A DNA stretch of 64,000 bases from Diphasiastrum complanatum (taxonomy: Eukaryota > Streptophyta > Lycopodiopsida > Lycopodiales > Lycopodiaceae), in the NCBI GenBank assembly GCA_029204225.1, contig CM055093.1, positions 7,079,315 through 7,143,314 of the forward strand. Reading direction: 5' to 3'. Of this stretch, positions 1-14,940 are shown piece by piece. Made by a program: the position numbers and the translations under genes. The notes under the pieces were generated by a model that was given only the letters and a program-made list of their open reading frames with translations, did no database searches and had not been told where the DNA came from. Within the stretch, counting starts at the first letter, position 1. Each line of letters opens with the position of its first letter.

Positions 1-3000
1 ATCCTCAAGAAAAAGCCAAATACATCAAGAGGTGCAATGTTGCACTACATTGCATAAAAATGAATGTTGCAAATGAACTCTTAAGAGAGGTAGGAGATTG
101 CACTTCAGCTCAAGATGCTTGGGAGACTTTGCAAAAGGTCTATGAATCCAAGAACCAAACTAGAATGTTAGCTTTGAAGAATCAAATCTATAGAAGCTAT
201 CAAAAGAAAGGAGAGAGTGCACATACTTTTGTCCTAAGAGTAAAGGAATTGAACAAAGAGCTAGCCTTTATAGGTGACCCTATCAAGGATGAAGAGCTTG
301 TTCAACTCATATTGAATGGACTAAGCTTTGAATTTGACAATTTGGTTCAGGGATATGCAATTATGGGTAAGCTACCCATACTTGAAGAACTCCAAGGCAC
401 GCTCATGGCCGAGGAATCAAGAAGGAGCCAAATGCAAGAGAGGATGGATAGGCTTTCCATCCAAGGTGGAGATGACCAAGCTCTCTTCACCAAAGGCAAA
501 GGCAAGTCCAAAGGCAAAGGATCAACATTCAAGAAGTCTACAAAGCTTGAGGATCAAGAAGGATCCCCAAAGGCATCTCTATCAACCACCAAAGTCAAGA
601 AGGACAAATCAAAGGTGAAGTGCTACTATTGTAGCAAGATGGGGCATTATGCCTCGGAATGCTTCAAGAGGAAGCAAGATCAAAGCCAAGCCAACATGAG
701 CAAAGAGGAGGAGGAGGAGAGTTCACATGAGGACTCTCTCATGATGTCCATATTTTCTTCAACAAGTTTCAAAGGAGAAGATCCTTGGTGGATTGACTCG
801 GGTGCTAGTTCACACATGACTAGTAAAAGGGAGTTTTCTCTTCTCTCTTATCTTATGATGGACCTATAAAGTCTATCTATACAGCAAATGATGAAGCTTG
901 TAAGATTGAAGGAGTTGGTAGCATTCCCCTTTGCTTAGGATCTTCCAAAAAGATCAACATAGAAGGTGTTTTGTACATTCCTACAATAACAAAGAATCTA
1001 CTAAGTGTTGGCCAAATGGTAGACAATGGTTTCAATGTTGACTTTGCTTCAAATGAATGTTTCATCAAGAAGAAGGGTAAGATAGTGGCTAAGGGCACTA
1101 GACTTGGCAAACTTTATAAGTTGGATGCATTTGTGGATACTAATGTTGTCATGTTGGCCGAGAAGAGCAAGATATCTACCTTTACTTTATGGCACAAAAG
1201 ACTTGGACATGTCAACTCGGGTTCCATGGAGGCTATGATCAAGGAGGTGTATGCTTTAGGCCTACCAAGGTCTATTGGGAAGGAAGACAAGGTTTGTGAA
1301 GCTTGTGCCTTATCCAAGGCACATAAGAAGGTGTTTCCTAACTCCATCACAAAGTCATCTCATCCTCTTGAACTCATACACTCGGATGTGCACATTGCTA
1401 GCACCAAATCTAATGGAGGTTCATCCATGTTTTTAACCTTCATTGATGACTACTCAAGATATTGTTGGGTGTTCTTACTTTCCTTCAAGTCTCAAGTATT
1501 TGATACTTTTGTAAAGTTCAAGTTGTTTGTGGAAAAGCATCATAATCATAGCATCAAGATTCTTAGAAGTGACAATGGTGGAGAATTCATCTCCAATGAG
1601 TTCAAGGCCTTTTGTGAGGAGGAAGGGATCAAGAAAGAGACTTCTTGTCCTTACACTCCTCAACAAAATGGAGTTGCTGAAAGAAGGAATAGAACATTAT
1701 GTGAATGTTCTAAGGCTTTAAGATTAGATGCTTGTTTGCCCAAATCCTTTTGGGGTGAGTCTCTTGTATGTGCAAACTACTTGATGAATAGAGTGTCTTG
1801 CAAAGCAATTGAAGGCAAAACTCCTTATGAGATGTTGTATGGAAAGAAACCCAATCTTAATCACTTGAAAGTTTTTGGGTGTATATGTTATGTGCATGTG
1901 CCATTAGAAACAAGAACCAAGGAGGATCCATCTTCCACAAGAGGGATCATGCTTGGATATGCAAGCTCAAGCAAGGGCTACAAAGTCTATCTCCCATCCT
2001 TGAACAAATTTGTTGTTTCAAGGGATGTCATCTTTGATGAACATCATATGCATATGCTTGAAGAAGGCTCAAGTGCTCCAACAATCAAGAAGAAGATGGC
2101 CGAGGAGCAAGATCTTGGTTTTGAGGAGGAGCTCATGGAGGAGCAAGCACCAAACCCACCTATCACACCAAGGAGATCTTCAAGGGCAAAAGTGGAGCCA
2201 TCAAGGCTCACATATCAAGGCAAAGGACAGCAAGTTGAGGGTATCTCATCCACTTCTTATGCTTTATCTAGTTTTGAAGAACCGTCTAATGTGGAAGATG
2301 CATTGAACTCCAAAGAATGGTATAAAGCTATGTTGGATGAGTATGATGCCTTGATTGAGAATGAAACTTGGTTGCTTGTTGAGAGACCTCAAAGGAATGT
2401 AATAGGATGCATGTGGGTCTTAAAGCTTAAGTTGAATGCAAATGGGAGTGTTAACAAACATAAAGCAAGATTAGTTGCAAAAGGTTATGCTCAAGAGAGA
2501 GGGATAGACTATGAGGAAACTTTTGCACCCGTGGCCAAGATGGTCACAATAAGACTAATCATTGCACTTGCATCACATTTTGGATGGATTCTATGTCAAA
2601 TGGATGTCTCTAATGCTTTCTTGAATGGTTTTTTGGAAGAGGATATCTATATGGAGCAGCCACAAGGGTTCATCAAGCATGGAATGGAGAACAAAGTATG
2701 CCATCTCCAAAGAAGCATCTATGGCTTGAAGCAAGCCTCGAGATCTTGGAATTCAAGACTACATTGCTATCTTATTTCACTTTCTTTTGTTCAAAGTGAA
2801 TATGATCCCACTCTTTACATTAAGTTTGATGATGTTGGTATTGTACTTTTACTCATTTATGTAGATGACATCATCATTAGTGGAAATAGTGTTGATGGTA
2901 TTGAAAAAATCAAGATAGATCTATCCTTAGAGTTCAAGATGGTAGATCTAGGGTGTCTTCACTTCATCTTAGGCATAGAAGTACTTAGAGGGTCTGATTT

Positions 3001-3824
3001 TATCTTTATAAGTCAAGTAAACTATGCTCAAAGTCTTTTGAAGAAGTTTAAGATGGAAGTATGCAAAAGTGTTGACACACCAATGGAGCAAGATGTAAAA
3101 GTGCCAAATGAAGATGATGAAAGATCCTTCATGGACATCACTTTGTTTAGGCAACTTATAGGTTCCTTAATGTGGATCACTATAACTAGACCAGATCTTA
3201 GCTTTAGTGTATGTAGGTTGAGCCAATCCATGCAAAAGCCATTGAATATCCATTGGAAAAAGGCTAAGAGGATTCTAAGATACATCTCGGGTACATTGGA
3301 TTTTGGGATTCTATATAGAGGAGATGTGATTAACCTTCATGCATTTAGTGATTCAGATTTTGCAGGGGACAAGAGGGATAGGAAATCAACAAGTGCCTAT
3401 TCAACTTTCATAGGAGAAGGTGTGGTTTCATGGCTTTCAAAAAAAGCAAGAAACTATATCTCTATCTTCAACTGAGGCCGAGTACAAAGCTTTGACAACC
3501 ACTACAAAGGAGGTACTTTGGATCAAGAGATTATTGGTGGAACTAAAGATCATGGATTCAGAGGAGGCACCAATCATCTACAATGACAATATATCAGCCC
3601 AACACCTTGCATCTAACCCAATCTTCCATGCAAGATCTAAGCACATTGAGATATGCCATCACTTTGTGAGAGAAATGGTGCAAGCCAAGGAGATTGCTTT
3701 GGAGCATGTTCCAAGCAATGAATGTGTAGCTGATCTACTTACTAAACCACTTCAAAGGACACCTTTTATGAAGTTCAGATCATCACTTGGAGTGATTAGT
3801 AAAGCAATGATTGAACCAAGCTAG
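1..3824 (+). pseudogene. gag-pol: copia gag-pol polyprotein, copy A, two frameshifts
   Basis: Encodes the retrotransposon polyprotein that forms particles, processes itself, copies the RNA and integrates the DNA. Visible in order: a gag helical domain; a CCHC knuckle (CYYCSKMGHYASEC) at 621-662; the aspartic protease motif WIDSGASSHM near 786-818; the integrase HHCC region from LWHKRLGH near 1189 to 1326; the integrase core with IHSD, SDNGGEF and NGVAER; reverse transcriptase with YVDD at 2858-2869; and RNase H motifs DSDFAG and SSTEAEY. The stop is TAG at 3822. Frame breaks: one T is missing in a T run near 838, which separates gag-protease from pol, and one A is added in the run near 3440 (7 A where F has 6), which separates RNase H. 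Otherwise the frame is open, so decay is recent. The start is outside the window. Confidence 0.93.
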
Positions 3825-3838
3825 ATAGTGAGGAGGAG

Positions 3839-4520
3839 TGTTAAAAATTCACAATTCTAGCTTGACTAGTTTTGGTCATATGACTTGTAAATAGTTAGAT
3901 GGTCATGATGTGGCTTGTCACACGTGCCAAATAGCATAGTATTCCATTCATAAGGATGTTCTCAAGTAGACCTAAGTGTTAGAACCTTTGGAATGAGTCC
4001 AAATTATGCTTAGATACAAGGGAGAAAAAATAGGAGCTATTTTTGGTAATTTTTGCATTGTTGAGGGATCTCCAAGATTCCAACCCTAACTTGGTAGGGA
4101 TGAAAGATCCACCAAAATTAGCATTAGGGATAGGTTTAGGGCTACTCATACCTGCCCAAAACCGTGATGGATCATGTATATATAGGTGATGATATCTCAC
4201 CAAAATCAATCAAGCAATTTCATGTTTTTTCTCTCATAATGGTGCAATTGCTCTCTATGTTCATAATTGTTTGAGTACTTGTGATTACTAATGATTATAG
4301 GATTGAATGTAGGTCTGGTGTACAGTACTCAGACTGTGGGAGGCCGTACTTTCACACGTGTGAAGCCTTCTTCAAGGATTTGGGCCATTTAGTGAGGTTC
4401 AAGCATAGATTTTTGATGGATTTTGATGGTTCAACTTGTGCTAATCTTATGAAATCATAATCTATTGTTTCCCTCATCATTTCAAGTGTTTTAGGATCCT
4501 TATTTGCTGTAATTTTTACA
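3839..4520 (+). repeat. 3' LTR of copia copy A
   Basis: 682 bp from TGTTAAAA to TTTTTACA. It follows directly on the polypurine tract gaggaggag at 3830-3838, which primes plus-strand synthesis. It contains a TATA box (TATATATA, 4177-4184), CACGTG at 3921-3926 and the palindrome TTCACACGTGTGAA at 4351-4364, downstream of the TATA box. It is the same length as the 3' LTR of F. Confidence 0.93.
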
Positions 4521-4556
4521 AGAAACCTTTCGGGAATGTGACTCAAAATGTGATTT

Positions 4557-5227
4557 TGTTAAAAATTCACAATTCTAGCTTGACTAGTTTTGGTCATATG
4601 ACTTGTAAATAGTTAGATGGTCATGATGCGGCTTGTAACACGTGCCAAATAGCATAGGATTCCATTCAAAAGGATGTTCTCAAGTAGACCTAAGTGTTAG
4701 AACCTTTGGAATGAGTCCAAATTATGCTTAGATACAATAGAGAAAAAATAGGAGCTATTTTTGGTAATTTTTGCATTGTTGAGGGATCTCCAAGATTCCA
4801 ACCCTAACTTGGTAGGGATGAAAGATCCACCAAAATTAGCATTAGGGATAGGTTTAGAGCTACTCATACCTGCCCAAACTGTGATGGATCATGTACATAT
4901 AGGTGATGATATCTCACCAAAATCAATCAAGCAATTTCATGATTTTTCGCTCACAATGGTGCAATTGCTCTCTATGTTCATAATTGTTTGAGTTCTTGTG
5001 ATTACTAATGATTATAGGATTGAATGTAGGTCTGGTGTACAGTACTCAGACTATGGGAGGCCATACTTTCACACGTGTGAAGCCTTCTTCAAGGATTTAG
5101 GCCATTTAGTGAGGTTCAAGCATAGATTTTTGATGGTTCAACTTGTGCTAATCTTATGAGATCCTAATCTATTGTTTCCCTCATCATTTCAAGTTTTTTG
5201 AGATCCTTATTTGCTGTAGTTTTTACA
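4557..5227 (+). repeat. 5' LTR of copia copy B
   Basis: Starts TGTTAAAA, ends TTTTTACA, and is followed at once by the primer binding site. The palindrome TTCACACGTGTGAA is at 5068-5081. The TATA box seen in the sister LTRs (GTATATATAGG) reads GTACATATAGG here, a T to C change that probably weakens the promoter. Confidence 0.92.
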
Positions 5228-5240
5228 TGGTATCAGAACC
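5228..5240 (+). other. primer binding site, copy B
   Basis: TGGTATCAGAACC lies directly after the LTR. It matches the usual plant copia primer site TGGTATCAGAGCC, complementary to the 3' end of initiator methionine tRNA, with one change (G to A). The unchanged form is seen in E and F. Confidence 0.9.
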
Positions 5241-6039
5241 TAAAGGCTGAAATGAGCTAAATCCTTGGTTTTCATTCAATTTGATCACAATTTTTGATCT
5301 AAATCTTGTGTAGATTGGATCTTAGCATCTAGCATTGATTCTAGAACTCAAAGTGAGTCAAATACATTGGAGATTGGTGTTGTGTGACTTCATTTGCAGG
5401 TGTTTAGGTGTCTAAAACCAGAGGCAAAGTTGAATTTAATTCACATTACCAAGATAGCAAGTTTTGCTTGCTCCAAGCATTGATTTCTAAGCGAGTTTTG
5501 GAAGTGATTTCATAGAGGAGGCTTTCTAGCATTCAAGGAGAGGGAAGATCAGAGTTTTGGGGACTCTTCAAGGCTGTTCTAAGGTGTAGAGGACACCTCC
5601 TAAAGTGATTTAGGTTCATTCCAACCATTGCTTGACTTATGCACCAAATTAGATCAATTTTTCATCAATTTTGATCAATTTTTTGCTTGTGATTGGATAG
5701 TAGATTGTGTTGCACCCTCATTAAGTTCCATTTAGATCTTTTACAAGTGATTTTGGAAGTATATTAGGTTTCTGAAATTCACTCTTGATCAGATCATTTG
5801 GAAGCTTTAATGTTCTTTATAGAAAGAGGGGCAATTCTACTAGTATTGTCTACTTCAATCAAGCAAGTGCATTGTTTCTAGTATTCTATGATTTGATTTT
5901 GTTAGAGATCATTCTTAGATCTTTATAGGAAGTTTATTACTGATCTTTTCAGGTCCCTAAGAAGTGGGATAAGGTAGATCTTCAATCAAATCAATAGAAG
6001 TAACTTTCATTTGTGTCAAGTCCTTGATTAGGAGACTAG
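5241..6039 (+). other. untranslated leader of copy B
   Basis: About 800 bp between primer site and gag start, with no open frame of note. It is shared almost base for base with the first 690 bp of the leader of F (37133-37821), up to the inversion breakpoint in F. It presumably holds packaging and dimerisation signals, which I cannot point to. Confidence 0.7.
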
Positions 6040-9000
6040 ATGGCATCTATATCCATCATGATCATGCAAGATCTGATGGAAATTGTAAATGGTAAGGAGG
6101 GTGAATCTATTCATCCTCAAGAAAAATCCAAATACATCAAGAGGTGCAATGTTGCACTACATTGCATAAAAATGAATGTTGCAAATGAACTCTTAAGAGA
6201 GGTAGGAGATTGCACTTCGGCTCAAGATGCTTGGGAGACTTTGCAAAAGGTCTATGAATCCAAGAACCAAACTAGAATGTTAGCTTTAAAGAATCAAATC
6301 TATAGAAGCTATCAAAATAAAGGAGAGAGTGCACATACTTTTGTCCTAAGAGTAAAGGAATTGAACAAAGAGCTAGCCTTCATAGGTGATCCTATCAAGG
6401 ATGAAGAGCTTGTTCAACTCATATTGAATGGACTAAGGTTTGAATTTGACAATTTGGTTCAGGGATATGAAATTATGGGTAAGCTACCCATACTTGAAGA
6501 ACTCCAAGGCACACTCATGGCCGAGGAATCAAGAAGGAGCCAAATGCAAGAGAGGATGGATAGGCTTTCCATCCAAGGTGGAGATGACCAATCTCTCTTC
6601 ACCAAAGGTAAAGGCAAGTCCAAAGGCAAAGGATCAACATTCAAGAAGTCTTCAAAGCTTGAGGATCAAGAAGGACCCTCAAAGGCCTCTCCATCAACCA
6701 CCAAAGTCAAGAAGGACAAATCAAAGGTGCAATAGCAAGATGGGGCATTATGCCTCGGAATGCTTCAAGAGGAAGCAAGATCAAAGCAAAGCCAACATGA
6801 GAAAAGAGGAGGAGGAGGAGAGTTCACATGAGGACTCTCTTATGATGTCCATATTTTCTTCAACAAGCTTCAAAGGAGAAGATCCTTGGTGGATTGACTC
6901 GGGTGCTAGTTCACACATGACTAGTAAAAGGGAGTTTTTCTCTTCTCTCTTATCTTACGATGGACCTATAATGTCTATCTATACAGCAAATGATGAAGCT
7001 TGTAAGACTGAAGGAGTTGGTAGCATTCCCCTTTGTTTAGGATCTTCCAAAAAGATCAACATAGAAGGTGTTTTGTACATTCCTACAATAACAAAGAATC
7101 TACTAAGTGTTGGCCAAATGGTAGACAATGGTTTCAATGCTGACTTTGCTTCAAATGAATGTTTCATCAAGAAGAAGGGTAAGATAGTGGCTAAGGGCAC
7201 TAGACTTGGCAAACTTTATAAGTTGGATGCATTTGTGGATACTAATGTTGTCATGTTGGCCGAGAAGAACAAGATATCTACCTTTACTTTATGGCACAAA
7301 AGACTTGGACATGTCAACTCGGGTTCCATGGAGGCTATGATCAAGGAGGTGTATGCTTTAGGCCTACCAAGGTCTATTGGGAAGGAAGACAAGGTTTGTG
7401 AAGCTTGTGCCTTATCCAAGGCACATAAGAAGGTGTTTTCTAACTCCATCACAAAGTCATCTCATCCTCTTGAGCTCATACACTCGGATGTGCACATTGC
7501 TAGCACCAAATCTAATGGAGGCTCATCCATGTTTTTAACCTTCATTGATGACTACTCAAGATATTGTTGGGTGTTCTTACTTTCCTTCAAGTCTCAAGTA
7601 TTTGATACTTTTGTAAAATTCAAGTTGTTTGTGGAAAAGCATCATAATCATAGCATCAAGATTCTTAGAAGTGACAATGGTGGAGAATTCATCTCCAATG
7701 AGTTCAAGGCCTTTTGTGAGGAGGAAGGGATCAAGAAAGAGACTTTTTGTCCTTACACTCCTCAACAAAATGGAGTTGCTGAAAGAAGTAATAGAATAGT
7801 ATGTGAATGCTCTAAGGCTTTAAGATTAGATGCTTGTTTTCCCAAATCCTTCTGGGGTGAGTCTCTTGTATGTGCAAACTACTTGATGAATAGGGTGTCT
7901 TGCAAAGCAATTGAAGGCAAAACTCCTTATGAGATGTCGTATGGAAAGAAACCCAATCTTAATCACTTGAAAGTTTTTGGGTGTATATGTTATGTGCATG
8001 TGCCATTGGAAACAAGAACCAAGGAGGATCCATCTTCCACAAGAGGGATCATGCTTGGATATGCAAGCTCAAGCAAGGGCTACAAAATCTATCTCCCATC
8101 CTTGAACAAATTTGTTGTTTCAAGGGATGTTATCTTTGATGAACATCATATGCATATGCTTGAAGAAGGCTCAAGTGCTCCAACAATCAAGAAGAAGATG
8201 GCCGAGGAGCAAGATCTTGGTTTTGAGGAGGAGCTCATGGAGGAGCAAGCACCAACCCACCTATCACACCAAGGAGATCTTCAAGGGCAAAAGTGGAGCC
8301 ATCAAGGCTCACATATCAAGGCAAAGGACAGCAAGTTGAGGGTATCGCTTATTTCACTTTCTTTTGTTCAAAGTGAATATGATCCCGCTCTTTACATTAA
8401 GTTTGATGATGTTGGTATTGTACTCATTTATGTAGATGACATCATCATTAGTGGAAATAGTGTTGATGGTATTGAAAAAATCAAGATAGATCTATCCTTA
8501 AAGTTTAAGATGGTAGATCTAGGGTGTCTTCACTTCATCTTAGGCATAGAGGTACTTAGAGGGTCTGATTTTATCTTTATAAGTCAAGTAAACTATGCTC
8601 AAAGTCTTTTGAATAAGTTTAAGATGGAAGTATGCAAAAGTGTTGACACACCAATGGAGCAAGATGTAAAAGTGCCAAATGAAGATGATGAAAGATCCTT
8701 CATGGACATCACTTTGTTTAGGCAACTTATAGGCTCCTTAATGTGGATCACTATAACTAGACCAGATCTTAGCTTTAGTGTATGTAGGTTGATCCAATCC
8801 ATGCAAAAGCCATTGAATATCCATTCGAAAAAGGCTAAGAGGATTCTAAGATACATCTCGGGTACATTGGATTTTGGGATTCTATATAGAGGAGATGTGG
8901 TTAACCTTCATGCATTTAGTGATTCAGATTTTGCAGGGGACAAGAGGGATAGGAAATCAACAAGTGCCTATTCAACTTTCATAGGAGAAGGTGTGGTTTC

Positions 9001-9395
9001 ATGGCTTTCAAAAAAAACAAGAAACTATATCTCTATCTTCAACCGAGGCCGAGTACAAATCTTTGACAACCACTACAAAGGAGGTACTTTGGATCAAGAG
9101 ATTATTGGTGGAGCTAAAGATCATGGATTCAAAGGAGGCACCAATCATCTAAAATGACAATATATCAGCCCAACACCTTGCATCTAACCCAATCTTCCAT
9201 GCAAGATCCAAGCACATTGAGATATGCCATCACTTTGTGAGAGAAATGGTGCAAGCCAAGGAGTTTGCTTTGGAGCATGTTCCAAGCAATGAATGTGTAG
9301 CTGATCTACTTCCTAAACCACTTCAAAAGATAGCCTTTATGAAGTTCAGATCATCACTTGGAGTGATTAGTAAAGCAATGATTGAACCAAGCTAG
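6040..9395 (+). pseudogene. gag-pol: copia gag-pol polyprotein, copy B, several deletions
   Basis: Same polyprotein as A. The ATG at 6040 is followed by an in-frame loss of roughly 80 nt compared with the gag start of F. Near 6732 a deletion of about 11 nt removes the first cysteines of the CCHC knuckle and shifts frame to a TAG at 6733. Protease (WIDSGASSHM) and integrase then read open in the next frame. Near 8270 one A is lost, and at 8345/8347 about 525 bp are gone compared with A (A positions 2246-2770), which removes the front half of reverse transcriptase but keeps YVDD. The poly-A frameshift near 9010 is shared with A. The first 95 residues of the long frame that opens at 6440 are gag read out of frame and should not be taken as protein. 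The terminal TAG is at 9393. Confidence 0.92.
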
Positions 9396-9409
9396 ATAGT
9401 GAGGAGGAG

Positions 9410-10092
9410 TGTTAAAAATTCACAATTCTAGCTTGACTAGCTTTGGTCATATGACTTGTAAATAGTTAGATGGTCATGATGTGGCTTGTCACACGTGCCA
9501 AATATCATAGGATTCCATTCATAAGGATGTTCTCAAGTAGACCTAAGTGTTAGAACCTTTGGAATGAGTTTAAATTATGCTTAGATACAAGAGAGAAAAA
9601 ATAGGAGCTATTTTTGGTAATTTTTGCATTGTTGAGGGATCTACAAGATTCCAACCCTAACTTGGTAGGGATGAAAGATCCACCAAAATTAGAATTAGGG
9701 ATAGGTTTAGGGCTACTCATACCTGACCAAAACCGTGATGGATCATGTATATATAGGTGATGATATCTCACCAAAACTCAATCAAGCAATTTCATGATTT
9801 TTCTCTCATAATGGTGCAATTGCTCTCTATGTTTATAATTGTTTGAGTTCTTGTGATTACTAATGATTATAGGATTGAATGTAGGTCTGGTGTACAGTAC
9901 TCAGACTGTGCGAGGCCGTACTTTCACACGTGTGAAGCCTTCTTCAAGGATTTAGGCCATTTAGTGAGGTTCAAGCATAGATTTTTGATGGATTTTGATG
10001 GTTCAACTTGTGATAATCTTATGAGATCATAATCTATTGTTTTCCTCATCATTTCAAGTGTTTTAGGATCCTTATTTGCTTTAATTTTTACA
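9410..10092 (+). repeat. 3' LTR of copia copy B
   Basis: 683 bp, TGTTAAAA to TTTTTACA, directly after polypurine tract gaggaggag (9401-9409). It keeps the TATATATA box that is mutated in its own 5' LTR. The palindrome TTCACACGTGTGAA is at 9923-9936. Confidence 0.92.
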
Positions 10093-13338
<3,246 letters not shown>

Positions 13339-13575
13339 TTAAGTAGTATAAAAGGCTTGATCGTTCCCCAAGAGAGAGAATAATCTCTTCTTTTGTATGA
13401 TAAGTGTATGTAAGAAGGTGAATGGAATGTGATATGTAATATTCACAATGAATACTACAACGACATATCTGGTTATCCAAAAATATTTGGGTAAATTGGC
13501 ATCCAGAAACACCAATGGTGAAAGAATTTGGTCAAGGTCTGTGATTATAAAAGTTTCTTTATCTTTCAGGCTCAT
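13339..13575 (-). pseudogene. relic of a copia integrase core
   Basis: A 78-codon frame contains LDANLPKYFW followed by a hydrophobic stretch, matching the part of copia integrases where a leucine-proline-x-x-phenylalanine-tryptophan motif precedes a helix ending in NR. The catalytic residues, HHCC part and reverse transcriptase are absent. This is a small, old fragment; the assignment rests on one motif. Confidence 0.4.
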
Positions 13576-14313
13576 TGGATATCAGTAAGCAATCAGATCA
13601 GACAACAACTAGCAAATAGATTCATCAAATAGAATCAAAGTGACTAATGATTTCTCTTAATTGAACACAGTGAATTAGTTCTTCTCATAGGAAGCAAACA
13701 ATATAGAACATCAAACAAGTTCATTAGCTCATTCAGAATTGAAAGAAGTTCTGCTTATGGTTATGCTTATCAGTATTTACTAATTTCCTACACACATTAA
13801 TTAAAATTGTCGCTCTCTGGTGACGCTTGAAAATCCACATTAGAGAACTGAAATTCAGTAATAAATGAAAAGTATGTGTGACGCAGACAGAGAAGTATCA
13901 CAAATAGTTACAGATTATTCAAAGTGTATTCACTCAATTGATAAGAAGTAATATTGTAAGAGATGACAGAGGGAAAGAATGCTTAAGCTTATAGAAATTG
14001 GCTCTCTTCTCTCTCTCTCTATTAATACTCAAATCTGTGCATATGCGTATGTACAATGGCATGAAGTGTTGACCTTATAGGAATGATCACCAGCCTCAAT
14101 GTTGTTTACCAATTGTTAAGGTGTCGATTGAGATCCACTAATGCGTCTCTATAAAATGTCACACAAAACGTTGCGAGTTCTAATCTAAAAGTGAATTTAC
14201 AAGGTGCAAATAGGCCTTTACATGAATCTAGGCACTATAGCACATTTACATGTATAAAAATTAAAAAAATCTACAATATTAAATAATAACTTTGGATAAT
14301 GTGGGATCATAAG
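13576..14313. other. intergenic stretch, nothing recognised
   Basis: Left flank of element C. No open frame or repeat of note; a short CT run lies at 14004-14020. Confidence 0.45.
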
Positions 14314-14922
14314 TGTTGAATTCACACGTGTGGGATGCCCTACACATGTACTTTTGATCTCCTAAGCCCAATAATACCATAAAGATCAAACTAGCATTGA
14401 TTGACAATAGGAAAGCTGATCATACAAGGAATATTACTGTGTTACAAGCAAGATCTATCAACAAAATATGAAACTAAGTACAATAAATGCCTCAACTCGG
14501 CTAGAGAGAGAATATGAATGTACAAACTCGAGTAGAGAGAGAGGGTACAAAGAGCTTAGTCTCCAAATTTGCATTACACAAAGTCATCATCTTCTCAATG
14601 AGAGTACATCACATATATATACATCCATGGACTCTCCTCCTACTTTGAGTTGAATTGGAGTTATGAATCCACTTCTCAAGCTATCTAGACTTATTCAAGC
14701 CACCTGAATATGTCTAATTGTGCCACCTAGTATTTTCATGCATTAAATGTGGCATGCAAAGTACAAATGGCAATTCCTATGGTAGCTCGAGTTTCTACTT
14801 CTACCTACCTTGAATATTTTATTCTAAGATGAGTCTTTACTAAGCCAAAAGAGCTCATATCATCTTTGGCATTTTTAGGCCCCTACTTAAAACATTAGAT
14901 AGATTTTTCCAATATTTCAACA
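14314..14922 (-). repeat. 3' LTR of element C
   Basis: About 609 bp. On the plus strand it runs from TGTTGAATTC to TTTCAACA. CACACGTGTG is at 14323-14332. A TATA-like run (acatatatatac) near 14610 gives a TATATATA box in the minus-strand sense. Confidence 0.88.
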
Positions 14923-14940
14923 CTCCACCTAAAAATGTAT

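Larger units (their letters stand above)
1..4520 (+). mobile_element. Ty1/copia LTR retrotransposon, copy A (left end outside window)
   Basis: The window opens inside the gag gene of a copia element. The order is gag, protease, integrase, reverse transcriptase, RNase H, polypurine tract and 3' LTR, which is the copia order. The 5' LTR, primer site and gag start lie outside the window. It is nearly identical in sequence to B (4557-10092) and to the pol of F (39196-41841), so all three belong to one family. The bases after the 3' LTR begin agaaa; the matching target duplication cannot be checked because the left end is missing. Confidence 0.95.
4557..10092 (+). mobile_element. Ty1/copia LTR retrotransposon, copy B (defective)
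   Basis: A full-length-type element with 5' LTR (671 bp), primer site, leader, broken gag-pol, polypurine tract and 3' LTR (683 bp). Flanks are gattt on the left and tattt on the right: a 5-bp target duplication with one mismatch. It sits only 36 bp downstream of copy A in the same orientation. It has a deletion at the start of gag, one in the CCHC knuckle and one of about 525 bp in reverse transcriptase. It could not move by itself. Confidence 0.93.

Noticed and set aside
877-1110. Minus-strand frame of 77 codons, with similar ones at 6979, 1114, 1475, 2969 and 3028
   Set aside because: Antisense shadows of copia pol; they repeat in each copy because the DNA repeats, and show no independent conservation.
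6440-6732. N-terminal 95 residues of the long frame in copy B
   Set aside because: This part is gag read in the wrong frame; the true gag frame is 6040-6735. Only from about 6735 on does the long frame follow real protein.
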